This document shows, in pieces, positions 31,518 through 45,000 of a DNA stretch of 64,000 bases. The DNA is from Brachionus manjavacas (taxonomy: Eukaryota; Rotifera; Eurotatoria; Ploima; Brachionidae): contig JAHQIY010000012.1 in assembly GCA_019054805.1 (NCBI GenBank), forward strand, positions 1,178,001-1,242,000, written 5' to 3'. Below the pieces are notes generated by a model. It saw only the letters and a program-made list of their open reading frames with translations, searched no databases and was not told the DNA's origin. How positions within the stretch are numbered: the first letter of the stretch is position 1; each line of letters begins with the position of its first letter. The position numbers and the translations under genes were made by a program.

Positions 31518-32909
31518 ATGGATTTGATGAAACAAAAACTCACCAAATACCTAGACAAAAAGCACTATATACGCGACGAGCAAAGCCTGGTGGCAGCCGA
31601 CGTGAGCGAATTCCTCAAATTGTACCCAAAAGCAGCTGAAAGCCAGCAAGCTCACAACTACCATCAAATACCGAAGTTTTTCAATCCATTGCCGCACGAA
31701 GATGACCTGATGCAGCAGCGTCTGCGAGAAGAGGCGCGAGCTTTGTTTCTGCAGAAAAAGAACCGCGAGTTGCTAAGCAACGACGAGCTCGAGAACCTGA
31801 GGGCCCTCCTCGAGCAACACATAACCAGGCCCATAGTCGCCGACGAAATCCTCATCGACTACCAAAATTTTCGCAAGGTCGGCTCGCTGGTCGGCGACAA
31901 GTGCAAGCAGTTTTTCACGCCATCAGTCTTCGCCAAGCTGTACGAGTCGGACCCGGACGGCCGCATATCCATCAACCAATTCCTGGGCTATGTGACCAAA
32001 AAGTTTTGGCTGCACCAGACCCGCATCGGCCTCAGCTTGTACGACGGCGCCGGCCTCGGCTACCTCAAAGAGTCCGACCTCGAAAACTACATTTTCGAGC
32101 TCATACCCACCCTGCCCCAGCTGGAAATTCTCGAAAAGTCCTTCTACTCGTTCTATGTGTGCACTGCGGTGCGCAAATTCTTCTTTTTTCTTGACCCGCT
32201 GCGCACAGGAAAAGTGAAGATAACCGAAATTCTGGCGAGCGGCTTCCTGGACCAGCTGATCGAGCTGCGCGACGAGGAGCTCAGCAAGGAGCATCTGGAG
32301 ACGAACTGGTTCTCGGCGCAGTCAGCGCTCAGGGTGTACGGCCAGTACTTGAATTTGGACGAGGACCACAACGGCATGCTTAGCAAGCAGGAGTTGTCGC
32401 GGTACGGCAGCGGCACTTTGACCGATGTCTTTTTGGACCGAGTGTTCCAGGAGTGCGTGACGTACAGTGGCGAAATGGACTACAAGTCGTATCTTGACTT
32501 TGTGCTGGCTCTGGAGAACCGGTCGGAGCCGCAAGCGCTCCAGTATTTGTTCAGAATACTGGACATAAAGCAGAAGGGCCACTTGAACCCCTTTGACATA
32601 AACTATTTCTTTCGCGCCATCCAAAAGCAGCTCAAGAAGTTCGGCCACGAGCCCGTCAACCTGCGCGACATTCAGGACGAGATCTACGACATGGTGAAGC
32701 CGGCCCATCCGCTCAAGATCACTCTGCTCGACTTGATAAACAGCGGTCATGGCGAAACGGTCACCAACATTTTGATTGATTTGAACAGCTTTTGGTCGCA
32801 CGAGAACCGGGAGAGTCTGGTGGTTGAGCCGAGCAATCCGAATGCGGCAAGTCAGGAGGCCGAGAACGAGCCCGCTTCAAACCACACGTCTGATCACTCA
32901 TCCAAATAA
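31518..32909 (+). CDS. PPP2R3C: PP2A regulatory subunit B'' gamma
   Basis: A single-exon protein of 463 residues, close to the 453 of human PPP2R3C (G5PR). It targets protein phosphatase 2A, and in vertebrates also PP5, and is linked to lymphocyte survival and centriolar functions. Family stretches include IPKFFNPLP, EEARALFLQKKNRELLSNDEL, IDYQNFRKVG, LNLDEDHNGMLSKQELSRYG (a canonical EF-hand loop with D, D, N, G, S and E ligand positions), and VFQECVTY.GEMDYKSYLDF. The C-terminus is Ser/Asn/Glu-rich. Its GC content is far above its surroundings and it has no intron, unlike vertebrate orthologues; this may reflect retroposition or intron loss. A poly(A) signal (aataaa) lies near 32955. Confidence 0.96.
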   Translation: MDLMKQKLTKYLDKKHYIRDEQSLVAADVSEFLKLYPKAAESQQAHNYHQIPKFFNPLPHEDDLMQQRLREEARALFLQKKNRELLSNDELENLRALLEQHITRPIVADEILIDYQNFRKVGSLVGDKCKQFFTPSVFAKLYESDPDGRISINQFLGYVTKKFWLHQTRIGLSLYDGAGLGYLKESDLENYIFELIPTLPQLEILEKSFYSFYVCTAVRKFFFFLDPLRTGKVKITEILASGFLDQLIELRDEELSKEHLETNWFSAQSALRVYGQYLNLDEDHNGMLSKQELSRYGSGTLTDVFLDRVFQECVTYSGEMDYKSYLDFVLALENRSEPQALQYLFRILDIKQKGHLNPFDINYFFRAIQKQLKKFGHEPVNLRDIQDEIYDMVKPAHPLKITLLDLINSGHGETVTNILIDLNSFWSHENRESLVVEPSNPNAASQEAENEPASNHTSDHSSK

Positions 32910-33085
32910 AATTTTTTATCTAAATTTTTTTATTAATTATTTTACTATTTAAAGAATAAAATTTTTTTTATAAAAATTATTTGTAATTTTGTGTCAAAAA
33001 CACTGGCGGCTTGTTGCTAAGCTGTCTGAGAAAAATTTTAGACTTAGACAATTTTTTTTATTTCTGTTTTTTTTTAGGTTTTTTG

Positions 33086-36000
33086 ATGGCAAAAAATTAT
33101 CAGTTAATTCACAGAATTTCTTCATGTAAATCTCAGTCGACAAATGTATATAAAGCCGTGTCGCTTGCCAGCCGAGACTATTATACTGTTAAAATAACAG
33201 ATTTTGATGATTTAGCCGATCCGGACATTACTTTGGTAAGCAAATGATGCATTTTTTTCCCTTCTATTTGGTTTAAATATTTTGGCTTGGCATAGGATTA
33301 ATTATGATAGGTAAAAAATTTTGTGATCCAATGTTCACAAGATTTGTGAACATTAAATGATCACTGGGTTCGTGATCTCCTCAAGATCACTAAACTGGTG
33401 ATCACAAAATTTGTGATCATATTTTTTTAAAAAAGTTAACAACAAAATTAAATTAAATAGTTTATTGAATTATGTGATCTCTAAGTAAATTTAGTGATCA
33501 TTGATTCGATTAAGTGATCAATGATTCAATTTAGTTATCAATTAAATTTTTGACAAAAAAAGTAAAATAAAAATATCAATGTTAAAAAAAAATAAACATG
33601 AATTTAATGCATCTTCGACTTGTGTAACTTTACTCCTTTATCATTCTTAAACATCTTTTTACAAATTGGACACTGAGTGGGATTTTCATGCTTACTTAGC
33701 GCTTGTTTGACAGCCAATTCCGTTTCATCTGAACATTTGGGTTCAGTTAAAGACTCTTTTTCATAAACCAAAGACCTTATTTTAGCTGGATTTAAATTTA
33801 AATTCTTTAACTTAGAATCAATACACTTAATTTTTTCTTCAACTGACGGATTAAATTTATCATTAATGACTCATCGATTTCGACTATTTTTCCATTTCCG
33901 CCTAATGTCAAATTTGATTTTTCAACCGAAACCGAACATAAATGTCGAAGAGTTTTAAAAAGATTGCCAATTATTTCTTCACATAGTTTTTCATTAAAGT
34001 TTAATTCAATAATTGATTGTGATTTACGAACAGTAAGTTGTGCTGCCCAACATTTTATAAGAGCTAAAATTAACTTAGCTGGTTTCTTGAACAAACTAAA
34101 AAATGAACCATCGTATATGGATTTAAATGTACCACAACGAGTACAACGCCATGTTAAAATTAAGTTTTTAGAATCGCTTGATCTCTTTCTTAATCTTAAG
34201 CTTAAATCACTACCATATTTAGAACAATTAGCTTTATCACATTGTTTGTTAAAAACAACTAACCCAAGATTTCTTAGCTTATTGAAAGTTTTAAAATCCT
34301 CTGATTCTTCTAACTGCATTTTATAATACAAATTTTTTAATTTTGTTTTAGATTTGTATAGCTTCTTTACTCTTTTTTGTTTTCTATATATATGCAAGAT
34401 TTTTATATTTAATCTTCATGCTTTTTTAAATTACACACATTGCCAAAAAAATATTCTTGAATAAAATAAAAAATTTGGTAATCAGTTGTTAAATTTTGTG
34501 ATCATTAATTTAGTTGTGTGATCATGCTTTAAGTTTGGTGATCTAGCCGTATTTACAATTGATCACACATTTTGTGATCACCAGTTTAGTGATCTTGAGG
34601 AGATCACGAACCCAGTGATCATTGAATGTTCACAAATCTTGTGAACATTGGATCACAAAATTAGATTGACCCGAAAAAAGACAAAACACTATTTTAAAAT
34701 ATTTTTACTAGATAAAGAAATTATTTGATAGACAAGAAAATGAAAAAAACTATAAAAAATAAATGTGTACTTAATTTTTTCTTCTTTTATTGCGCGACTC
34801 ATGAACATGTTCAGCATCAATTTGATTATTGTTTGAAGCAGCTCTTTTTTTGATTGAGTGGTTTGAGCATCGTTGACACTTTTTTTTTGGTCTACCACGA
34901 CCATGTTTGTTTCTACACCAGCAGGAATTCTTAATTCAACGTGGTTTATTTCCTCTTCGTTTTCATAAATGATTTCTGCTGTATTGTTTATTTGAATTCT
35001 GGTTGCTTATTTACCGGTACATATAGATAGACTTCATTCGTATCTTTATCGCTAGAACCACTGACAGATACATCATTTCTCAATTGTTTTAGTAAGAGGA
35101 CTTGAAGTTAATTAATAAAATTATCTAGCATTTTAATTTTTTTCTCTATGAATGTGCCTTTTAATTCTACTAGTTAACAATTTTATCTAGGTGTTATATT
35201 TATTATCTAGCAAAAAATTTTTTTTACATCTATACATTTAATCTAGTAAGTTCATCTTTTTATTTAGTATGACAATGCTCTGTAATTAGTCCTCTTCTAT
35301 TTAGTATTTTTATTAACGAAAAGAAACAAAACGAATAGCTAATAGTCCCTGCTCTTGGCAGATGATTTTGATACTTTTTTTATTTTTAATAAGAGGAGAA
35401 ATCTTGAGAACACGATAAATAAGTACCTAACAGAACTTGAAAAGTGACTTTTCAAATGGAAGATGAAAATTTCAGTTGAAAAGTCTTGCTACATGATTAT
35501 TTCAAAAAATTCAAAAGAAAAAACTGATCTCGATCTAAAAATCTATAAAAATAGCCTAAGTCGCCATAATCAAGTAAAGTTTCTTGGGATTTTGTTTGAC
35601 TCAAAATTAAACTCCACTCCCATGGTAGATGAAATTAAAAAGCGGTGTAATTCAAGGCTAAACTTAATAAAATACCTATCAAATAAAAAATGGGGTCTTG
35701 ATTTTAAGACATTAGGAAATCTTTATAAATCTTTAATTGGCACAATTTTAGACTATTCTTTCCCATGTTTGAATTCTATTTCTGATACTAACTTGAAAAC
35801 AATTCAAGTTATTCAAAATGCAGCAGTACCGTCTATTTTAAAACTAAAATATGACACTTCATCTAACATTATCCATCATCAGGCCTTAAATAAACTTAAA
35901 CTTCATACTGTCACGAATCGACTTTTTGAATTGAGTGAAAGATATTCCGGGAAAGGACTGATTAATTCTGTTCCTCTGGTGGTCAAATTAGTTAGTGAAT

Positions 36001-39000
36001 ACAAAGCAGGTTATGAATCAAGGGTCATAGCTTATCCGACTCCATTGTATAATTGCTACCTAGCCATCTCTTCTTATACAGCTGAATCTTCAAATACTTA
36101 ATCATGAACAATCTGTCACTTTCTGTTTCAATTAATCCTTTTTCCTTCTATATTTAAACATATTTTATTTATTTAATATATTAATTAATCTTTTGATTTT
36201 TCTTTTTAAAGTTTATTTTATTTTTATTTTTAATTTTTAATTTATACTTTTTTTTTTCTAAAGGAGCTCTTGCTCGGTACAGATAAACAAATAAATAAAA
36301 ATAAAATTTGTTTTGGCTTAAATTAATTGGGGGCGACGAAAAAGATGAAAATTAAATTATCTACGGTTTTTTAGCAGATTACTTCCATAGTAAATCCGCA
36401 TCAGTTTCCTCATCAACGACTGATGCTAGGGTAGATTGTGTTTGGCACTTATTTAACTGTCACATTATTAATTTAAGATTTTAATTAAATAGTCAAATAA
36501 AATACTGTTTATTCGAATATGGTTTTTATTTTATTAATATAATTAATAAAAGATGATTAAATGTCATTTAAAAAAAAAAGTGAAATTTAAAATAGTATAA
36601 TCATACAGCGGGGATTTGATCATTGGAAAATTTAATTAAAAAATTTCAAAAGACAAAAAAGAACTTTTTATTAGAAATTGACTTTTTATCATTTTTCTTT
36701 AATAATTTTACAAGTTTTTATTGAATTCTTCGAAAAAAAAAGTAAAAATTAAACAAAATTGAACTTCAATAATATTCTGATAATATTTTTTATTTATTTA
36801 TTTGTTTTCTGTACCCAGCTAGAGCTCCTTCATAATAAATTACAAAAAAAAATTAGATTAAATAAGATCAAATAAAGTAAATGATCACCTATTATTTTTG
36901 TAGGAGTTAAAATATTTCGTATTTAATTTTACTTCTAAACCAGCTAATTAATAAACTGATAAAATATTTTTATTAATTGCTTAAGGGTCATCAAGACTTG
37001 AGTTTAAAACACACAATAAAAATAAAAAAACAAAATAATTAAAAACTGATTTTTCTAATAATTTATTTTTTTAATTCTTTGTGCTGCACCAAATGCAAAA
37101 TAAATAAAAAATATTTTTCTATGAGATTTACTTTGGTGCATTTTTTTAGTTTTTTTTATTGATGCTTAAAAGGAGCAAAAAGATTAGTTTTATGTGTTAA
37201 ATATTTTATTAAAAAAATTAATAAAATGGTTTAAAGCGAATTGTTGATTGATTAGTGTTAAATTTTTCGATTAAATTTCTTCTTGTTCTTCTTTGTTTAA
37301 GGGTACTTAGTTTCAGATTTCTAAGGCTTTCCACAATTCTCCAATTAGTGTTCAATGCAAAATCACTTTAATTCATATTCATTTTATATATTTAATTTTT
37401 TTTTCAAAAATGAGCAAACTTGTGGATCAAATTCTAAATTAAATCTGACAATATTTTTAAAAGAAAACTTAAAATAGTCAATTTTTTTTTAAATTTGCAA
37501 AAAATTCTTTTTTTTGGACTTTTGAAATTTTACTATTTTTTACGTAAATTTTCGTTATCAAAAAATTCCAAAGATCTAATCACCACTGAATAAAATTGCT
37601 TTGATAAAGCTTTCTACATGACCTTCCTGGGCTGAGTATTTGGTTGAGTGGCAGTGTATACGCTGGATCATAAAAATCTAACAAGATTGATTTCTTGACT
37701 ATTTGCTATGCCTATAGTATTTTTGCAAATTTAATTCATAGTTGTTTTGGTTGATTTGTTAAACTAATTCCATTGTGTAACCACTTTATTTTAAAAAAAA
37801 ACATACTTGGATAATTTCTTTTAAAAAATGTCACTTACTTTTTTACAGTTTTCTTGAAAAATTCAGATTTTTTAGTAATTTTAATTTTAAAATTAATTAT
37901 ATGAACTTTCAGATTTTTTTGTTGAAAAATTTGGCAAATTTTCGTAGAAAAATGTAAAAAATTGGTTAAATTTATTTAACCTTTTTATGTCTACAAGCAA
38001 ACACAGATAATTACAAAAAAAATACGGAGACATATATTTTGTAGTGCTTTAAATGTTTACAACTGCTTTCTAATCCAAAGTGTATTTATATTTGGTTAAA
38101 TTCTTTGTTGGAACAAATATTTGACCAAAATCTGTGCTCTAACTCTCAAGTTGAGTTTATCCGTTCTAGGTGTCACGATAGAGTGAATCTAGTTAAGTCT
38201 TGGAAACTAAGTAAATAAACAATCTTAGCAATCTATAACGCACTTATAGGTTCCATTTTAGACATTTTCGTATTTCCGGAACAAACATGCAAAAACAACA
38301 GGTACTTCAGAATACTTCCTTTAAGTCAATTTATCACTGAACATTTGACAAACGGTCTATTCAGTTTTTTAGTCTTCTCGGAGACCAGAAAATTGACATA
38401 ATCGAAACTTAGGAAATTAGGAAGACTTAGGAATCTACTGAATAGGTGCATTATAAATAGTTTAATGAGAAAAAATCCATTGATCACTCCACTTATATAA
38501 AACTTTATTAATGTCTTCATTGGAAGCTCAATCCCCAAATCCAAAACCGCCTTGTGCCAAGTCTCAAAAGAACTGTTACAATGTGCAATTGACTTTTTAT
38601 GATACAGTATGTCTAGAAAATTTTGAGGTTTTTTTTTATTATGGTTTTTTTCTGAGAAGCCGTGCGGCTAAATAAAAAAATTATATTTTTTTGTTAGAAT
38701 TTTATTTAGAAAAATTTTTTTATCGGAAAAGTACAAAAACCGAAATCAAAAAATAGCAAAAAAAAAGAAAGGTTTATTTTTTATCAAAAAAAATTTCTAC
38801 AAAATTTAGAACATAATATTTTTGTTGTAAATAAAGAATGTAACTAGATCATCTGTGAAAAGCAAATAGTATTCATTATTTTTTTTGTTTCTTTTGGGGA
38901 TGCCATTTATAAATATACTAAATAAAAGAGGACTAATTATGAGCCTTGAGGGACACCTGTAGTTATTTGGTTTTCTTGGCTCAGGTGGTCATTCACATTT

Positions 39001-42000
39001 ACCCTAAAGGTCCTAGAGTCTAAAAAGGGTCTAATCCAGTTAGTAAAGTAATGAGGTGGATACATTTTAATCAATTCAAAATGTAAACTTTGATTATTTT
39101 TGATTAATTATTATTTTATTTTTATTTATTTGTTTTCTGTACGGAGCTAGGGCTTCTTCAGAATAAATTTAAAAAAATCAAAATAAAGTAAATAAGCTAA
39201 AAAAAAATAAAGGTTAAGAAGACATAGATTGTTACATGTGGCACATGTTTACATGTAATAATAATAAAGAGCTGCAACAAGCAAGCTTGTGGAGATGGCT
39301 TACTCGGAAGCCATTTATGGTAGCTTATTGCGCAAAAATCGAGAGATAAATTAAGGAACCACAATAAAAGCTACAGAGACGAAACTGAGGTACATGACGA
39401 ATATGAGAGATTATACAGATTGATGAGTTCAGTAGATTTAAAGTAATTCAAAAGTTTTGTCATTAAAAATTGCAGAGATGAGTAATTATAGTTTACAATT
39501 GATTAAGAAAAAATAATTTATAGAGAAATTACATTATTATTTATATTTATTTGTTTTATTTGTGCCGAGCTAGAGCTCTTTCAAATAAAAAACAATAAAA
39601 TAATAATTAAAATTAAGATAAAATAAAAGAAAAATGTAAAGAAAAAATATAAGAAAATTGAAATAAGTTAAAATATAATACATTGACAATTAAAATTAAT
39701 AAATTGTAAGAGGTGACATGTGAAAAGTATTTAAGTATTGAACAGTTCAGGAAAGAAAGAAGAAATAGTAAGATAGCAGTTACAAAATGGAGTTGGGTAT
39801 TCAACATACCTTGATTCAAAACCCGCTTTATATTCATCAACCAGCTTGACAACCAATGGAACAGAATGATGCAGTCCTCAAGCTACATATCTTTCGCTCA
39901 GTTCAAAAAGTCGATTCGAGACAGTTAAAACTTTAAGTTTATTAAAGGCCTCATGATGCAAAATATTGAAAGAAGTATCATATTTTAGTTTAAGTATAAA
40001 ACGAACTGCTGAGTTTTGTAAGACTTGAATTTTTTTAATGTTTGTCTCCGAAAATGAATTCAGACACGGAAAAGAGTAATCAATTAGAAATTCGATTAAA
40101 GATTTATATAGGTTTCCTAGTCTGCAACAATTAAGACCCCACTTTTTGCTTGACAATATTTTTATTAAGTTCAACCATTAACTACAGACCGTGAACACTG
40201 TTTTATTTTGAATTTTGAATTGGGGTAAAGGTGAATTTTGAATCAAATTGTATACCTTAAAACTTTATTTCCTTTTGACTCTCAATTTTATTTTCAATTA
40301 ATTTTATTTAATTTAATTTTAAGTCAATATTTTCCTTTTAATATTTGGTGAAGACAATCAAACAAGACTTTACAACAGATATTTTCATCTTCCACATGAA
40401 GAGCCATTTTTCTAGTTCGTCTAAGTATTTGTTTATCTTATTTTCTAGATTTCCTTTTTTCCAAAAAATATAAAATGTAACCAAGTCATCAGCAAAAAGA
40501 AGAGAGTATTCACTATTTGTTTTATTTCTTTTAGGAATATCATTGATAAAAATACTAAAAAGTAATTGAGGAACACCTGCAGTAATGGTGTTCATCACTT
40601 ATGTGACCATTTACATTTACTTTAAATGATCTTGAGTCTAAAAACGAATTAATCCAATGTATTAGGTAAGAGGGAAGGTTCATTTTTATTAGTTTATAAA
40701 TGAGACCATCATGCCAGACCCTATCGAACGCTTTGGAGATATCAAAAAATAGGGAACAAACTTTCTTCTTTCTATTAAATGATTCTACAATTTTTTGAAT
40801 AAGGAAGAAGAGATTATCAGCGGTTCGTCGATTTTTTCTAAAACCTGATTGCTCCTGAATTAGTAATGAGTTTTGTTCTAAATAACTATATAATCTTGAG
40901 TAGACGATACGTTCTAAAAGTTTTCCTAGACAGCTTGTCATACTGATTGATCGCTAGTTAGCTGGGTCTTGTGTTAAAATTGACTTTTTAGGTATCATAG
41001 TAATGTAAGCAGATTTCCATGCATTCGGTATTTTACTTTCTCTTAGACTTAAACTAAAAAGATACATAATGTCTTTTAGAATACTTTGAGGTACATTTTT
41101 TAACATAAAGTTATGAATTTGGTCTGGTCCCGAAGCTGCTTGCTCTTTTAACCTTTATATCGCTGATGTAATGTCTTTAGTGCTAATAGGCTCGTCAAGT
41201 TTACATTGATTTAAATTTGACGAGCTTGCTACAGATATCACTTAAGATTAAAAAGAACATTACAGGTAAAGAAAAAGATAAATAGAAAATAATTTACAGA
41301 AAAAAAAAGTTACAATTATAAATGTAGATAGAAAATTTCGAATAAATAGTAACAATATTGAAAATAGATGATGAGGCTTAATTCAGGTTTCAGGAAAAAA
41401 TGAGGAAATAGTAAGGTATAATAATAAATAATATCTTATTTTCAGCTTTAACACTTGATAAATTCAAGTATACAAGTGTAAAATCAAAGTGTAATTATAA
41501 ATTTTACCAAGTTTTAAATTTTGAATGTTAATTGCAAGTGTAACAATTACACTTAACCCAAGGTTGAGTTTGGAACAAGGTAATGTCCCTAAAACCTGGA
41601 AAATAGCTTGTATAACTATGATCCCAAAGAAATCTCCTCCCACTCAGGACCCTTCTGACTATCGTCCTATTAGTATGACAAGTTGCCTTGGTTTATTACT
41701 TGAACGTATTATTTATACAAGAATATACCATTTCCTTGAAAGAAATAACCTACTTATAAATGAGCCATCAGGATTTAGAAAACATAGGCGCACAGCGGAT
41801 AATCTTTATTTTCTTATACAAAAAGTAGTAGAATCTTTTAATAGAAAGAAAAAAGTCTGCTGTTTATATTTTGACATTTCTAAAGCTTTTGATAGAGTTT
41901 GGCACGATGCACTAATTTGTAAGCTAATTAAAACTAATCTTCCTGCTTATCTTATTTACTGGATCAGATCATTTCTCAATTCCAGATCTTTTATAGTAAA

Positions 42001-45000
42001 AGTAAACGGACATTTGAGTGACCAGTACTTAATTAAAGCAGGGGTTCCACAAGGATCAATAATTAGTCCGCTTCTTTCCAGCTTTTTCATTAATGACATA
42101 CCTAAAAGAAATAAGACCAATAGCCAATACTCTCTTCTTTTTGCAGATGACTTAGCTACCTTTTTTGTTTTTAAAAAGAAAGGAAATCTCGAGAGTTTAA
42201 TTAATAAGTACTTAAAAGAAATTGAAAAATGGCTTTTCAAATGGAAAATGAAAATGTCAGTTGAAAATTCATGTTACATGATCTGTGAAAAAAACTCTAG
42301 AGAAAAAACTAATCTTGATCTAAAATTATATGAGAACAGTTTAAATCTAAAAGAAAAAGTTAAGTTCTTAGGAATTACATTAGACTCAAAACTTACATTT
42401 AGTTTAATGGTGGATGAGATAAAGGAGCGCTGTAACACAAGACTAAATATTATTAAATATCTATCGAATAAAAAATGGGGCCTTTAACCCAAAACTTTAG
42501 GGAATCTATACAAATCCTTAATAAGATCAATTCTCGATTATTCTTTTCCTTGTTTAAATTCACTCACAGAAACCAACATTAAAAAAATACAAGTGATTCA
42601 AAATTCAGCAATTAGATCCATCTTGAAACTAAAATATGATAATCCCTCCAAGATAATGCATCATGAGGCATATAATAAACTTTAATTACTAACAGTCTCA
42701 AATCGACTTTTCGAATTGAGTGAGATACATGTTAGGGCAGGACTGAGTCATTCTATTCCATTGTTTGTAAGTGGAGGAATATAAACAAAGTTTCGAATCA
42801 AGATATATTGAATATCCAACTCGATTGTGTAATTGCTACCTTACTATTTCTTCTTTTTTACCTTGAAAAATCAGACATTTAAAAATATGTATCCTGTTAT
42901 TCTCTATATCAATATATCTAATTTTAATTTTCTTCTTTTTTAACTTATTTTATTTTATTTTTTTTTTTTTAATCTGAAGGAGCCTAAGCTCGATACAGAT
43001 ATACAAATAAAAAATAAATAAAAATAAATTGTCTATTTGCAAATCTAATTTATGGACTTATTTAAATTTTCATTTAGAAAACTTCAAAAAAAAAAAAAAC
43101 AAGCTATATAATTTTAAAAATTAAAAATACTCAAAATTTTTTGAATTTTTTTTTGTCTGAATTTTGTGAAAATTTTTGCTAAGATTCAAACTTGAAAAAA
43201 CTAGTTCTATTCGTTTTTCATTCTACAAGTTTTGAATAAAATATTTTTTTGTGCACTATAAAGAATGAAATTTCGCGAATCCGCCACATTCGTCACAGTA
43301 ATATATTGCCATTGTTAAGTTGTTTTGTCCAAGATTGTCAAATTTGGTCCATATATCCTCACATCCAATACGGCTCGTGTCGTGACATTCTCAACGCCAT
43401 CCGAGACTACTACTTGAACAATGTGGAAAACGAGCCCAATGCTAGTATAGTATCGGACCGAGCCGACGAGCAAATACGTCTCTGTTTCAACGAACAATCG
43501 CTCCAGCCAATTATAAAATCAGTGTTGCTAGCGCTAGACTATTTACACTCTAAACACATAATCCATCGTTGCATATGTCCAGAGAATTTGTTCATCACTC
43601 ATTCAGGCCACGTGTACCTCGGCGGCATGGGCTTCTCTGTTTCGCTGATCGACAACGGCTTTTTGAACAAACGACTACACGACTATCCCTCTAGAATAGA
43701 GAACTACGTTAACTACTTAAGTCCAGAGATACTACAACAAAATCTAGTCGGATACAACACTAAATCAGATATATACAGTCTTGGGGTGACTATATGCGAG
43801 CTGGCCAACGGCACTCATCCGTTTACTGGATGCGAAAAAGTTCAGGTATTACTTTTAACGTGGCATGAGCATTTCATGGCACCGACTTGTTTTTTGTCTT
43901 CTCCGATTAGCTTCATGTTCTTTATTTTTACCATAGATGCTGTTCGAAAAACTAGTGGGATACGACATTGGTCTGTGGGACCGAAGCATTCTAACACCAG
44001 AAAGTAAGAACACGTTTGTATCAGGTATTGAGTGCTTATACTAACTCCCAATAAGTTTTAAATTGTAGAAGGATCAAACTTTGTCTTATAGGTTTTTTCA
44101 CAGGCCATCATTTTGGGTGTAAAAAAATCTGAAGCCTAATGTTGTGAACTTTTTTAACTGTTTCCCTATGTTTCTATTAACAGAACAAGGTTTTACCCGT
44201 GGCTCCGCTGTCGGAATAATGAAAAAAAAAGAGGATTTTTTTTTTGATTATTTAATTAATTGACAATTTTTTTTATTATATTGAAAAAATTGAAAATTGA
44301 TATTAAAACAAATTAAATAATTAAATTAAATGTCTGTAAGAACACCATTTGCTGTAAGAAAAACTTGAATGATTGAACTTCGATGAATTTTCATCAAAAA
44401 TTCTTTTTTTTATATCCTTTTATGTTGATTTTTATATGAATTTTATTTTTTAGTTTTTGAAAATTTATATATTTGGCAAGTTTTTTTTTCTATTTTACAT
44501 TTCTAAAAATAATTGCGTGATTACATTTCAAATTTTAACATGCTTAGGTATTTACATTTTATGAAACAAAGTAAATTCAAAATTTCAAAAAAGTTGAATG
44601 GAAAAGTGGCAATTTTAATTTTTTAGGAGAATAAAAAAATTGACATTTTCAGTTTATGATTTAAAGTAAAAACTCAATTTTTATTTTTTCTTCAACTTTA
44701 CAATATGTAAAAATTTCGTGAACACTTTCCTAACATGTGGCTGAAAAGAAGGCTATCGTCTTTCGGAACTGCCCAGGGTATCCACCCAAATTATTTTTTT
44801 AATAAAAAAATAAAATAGATATATATATAGATATATAGAGAATAAAAAATAATAAAAAGAGTGTGAAAAAAAGGAAAAAGAAAAGACAATTAATTAAACA
44901 GCTTTTTTTTGACTCAGCTTTTCTCTTTTTTCAAATAGTTGACTTTTTATTATTATTATATTATATTTATTTGAGGGAAACCCTCAGGCTACTCAGAATG

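Noticed and set aside
31664-32801. Minus and shifted frames within PPP2R3C
   Set aside because: Shadow frames of a GC-rich coding exon with no family features.
33330-34660. gtgatca repeats as a CRISPR-like or satellite array
   Set aside because: They are confined to the two complementary ends of one transposon and irregularly spaced.
44069-44092. Micro-exon after STRAD exon 3
   Set aside because: In phase it runs into TAG and has a poor donor.
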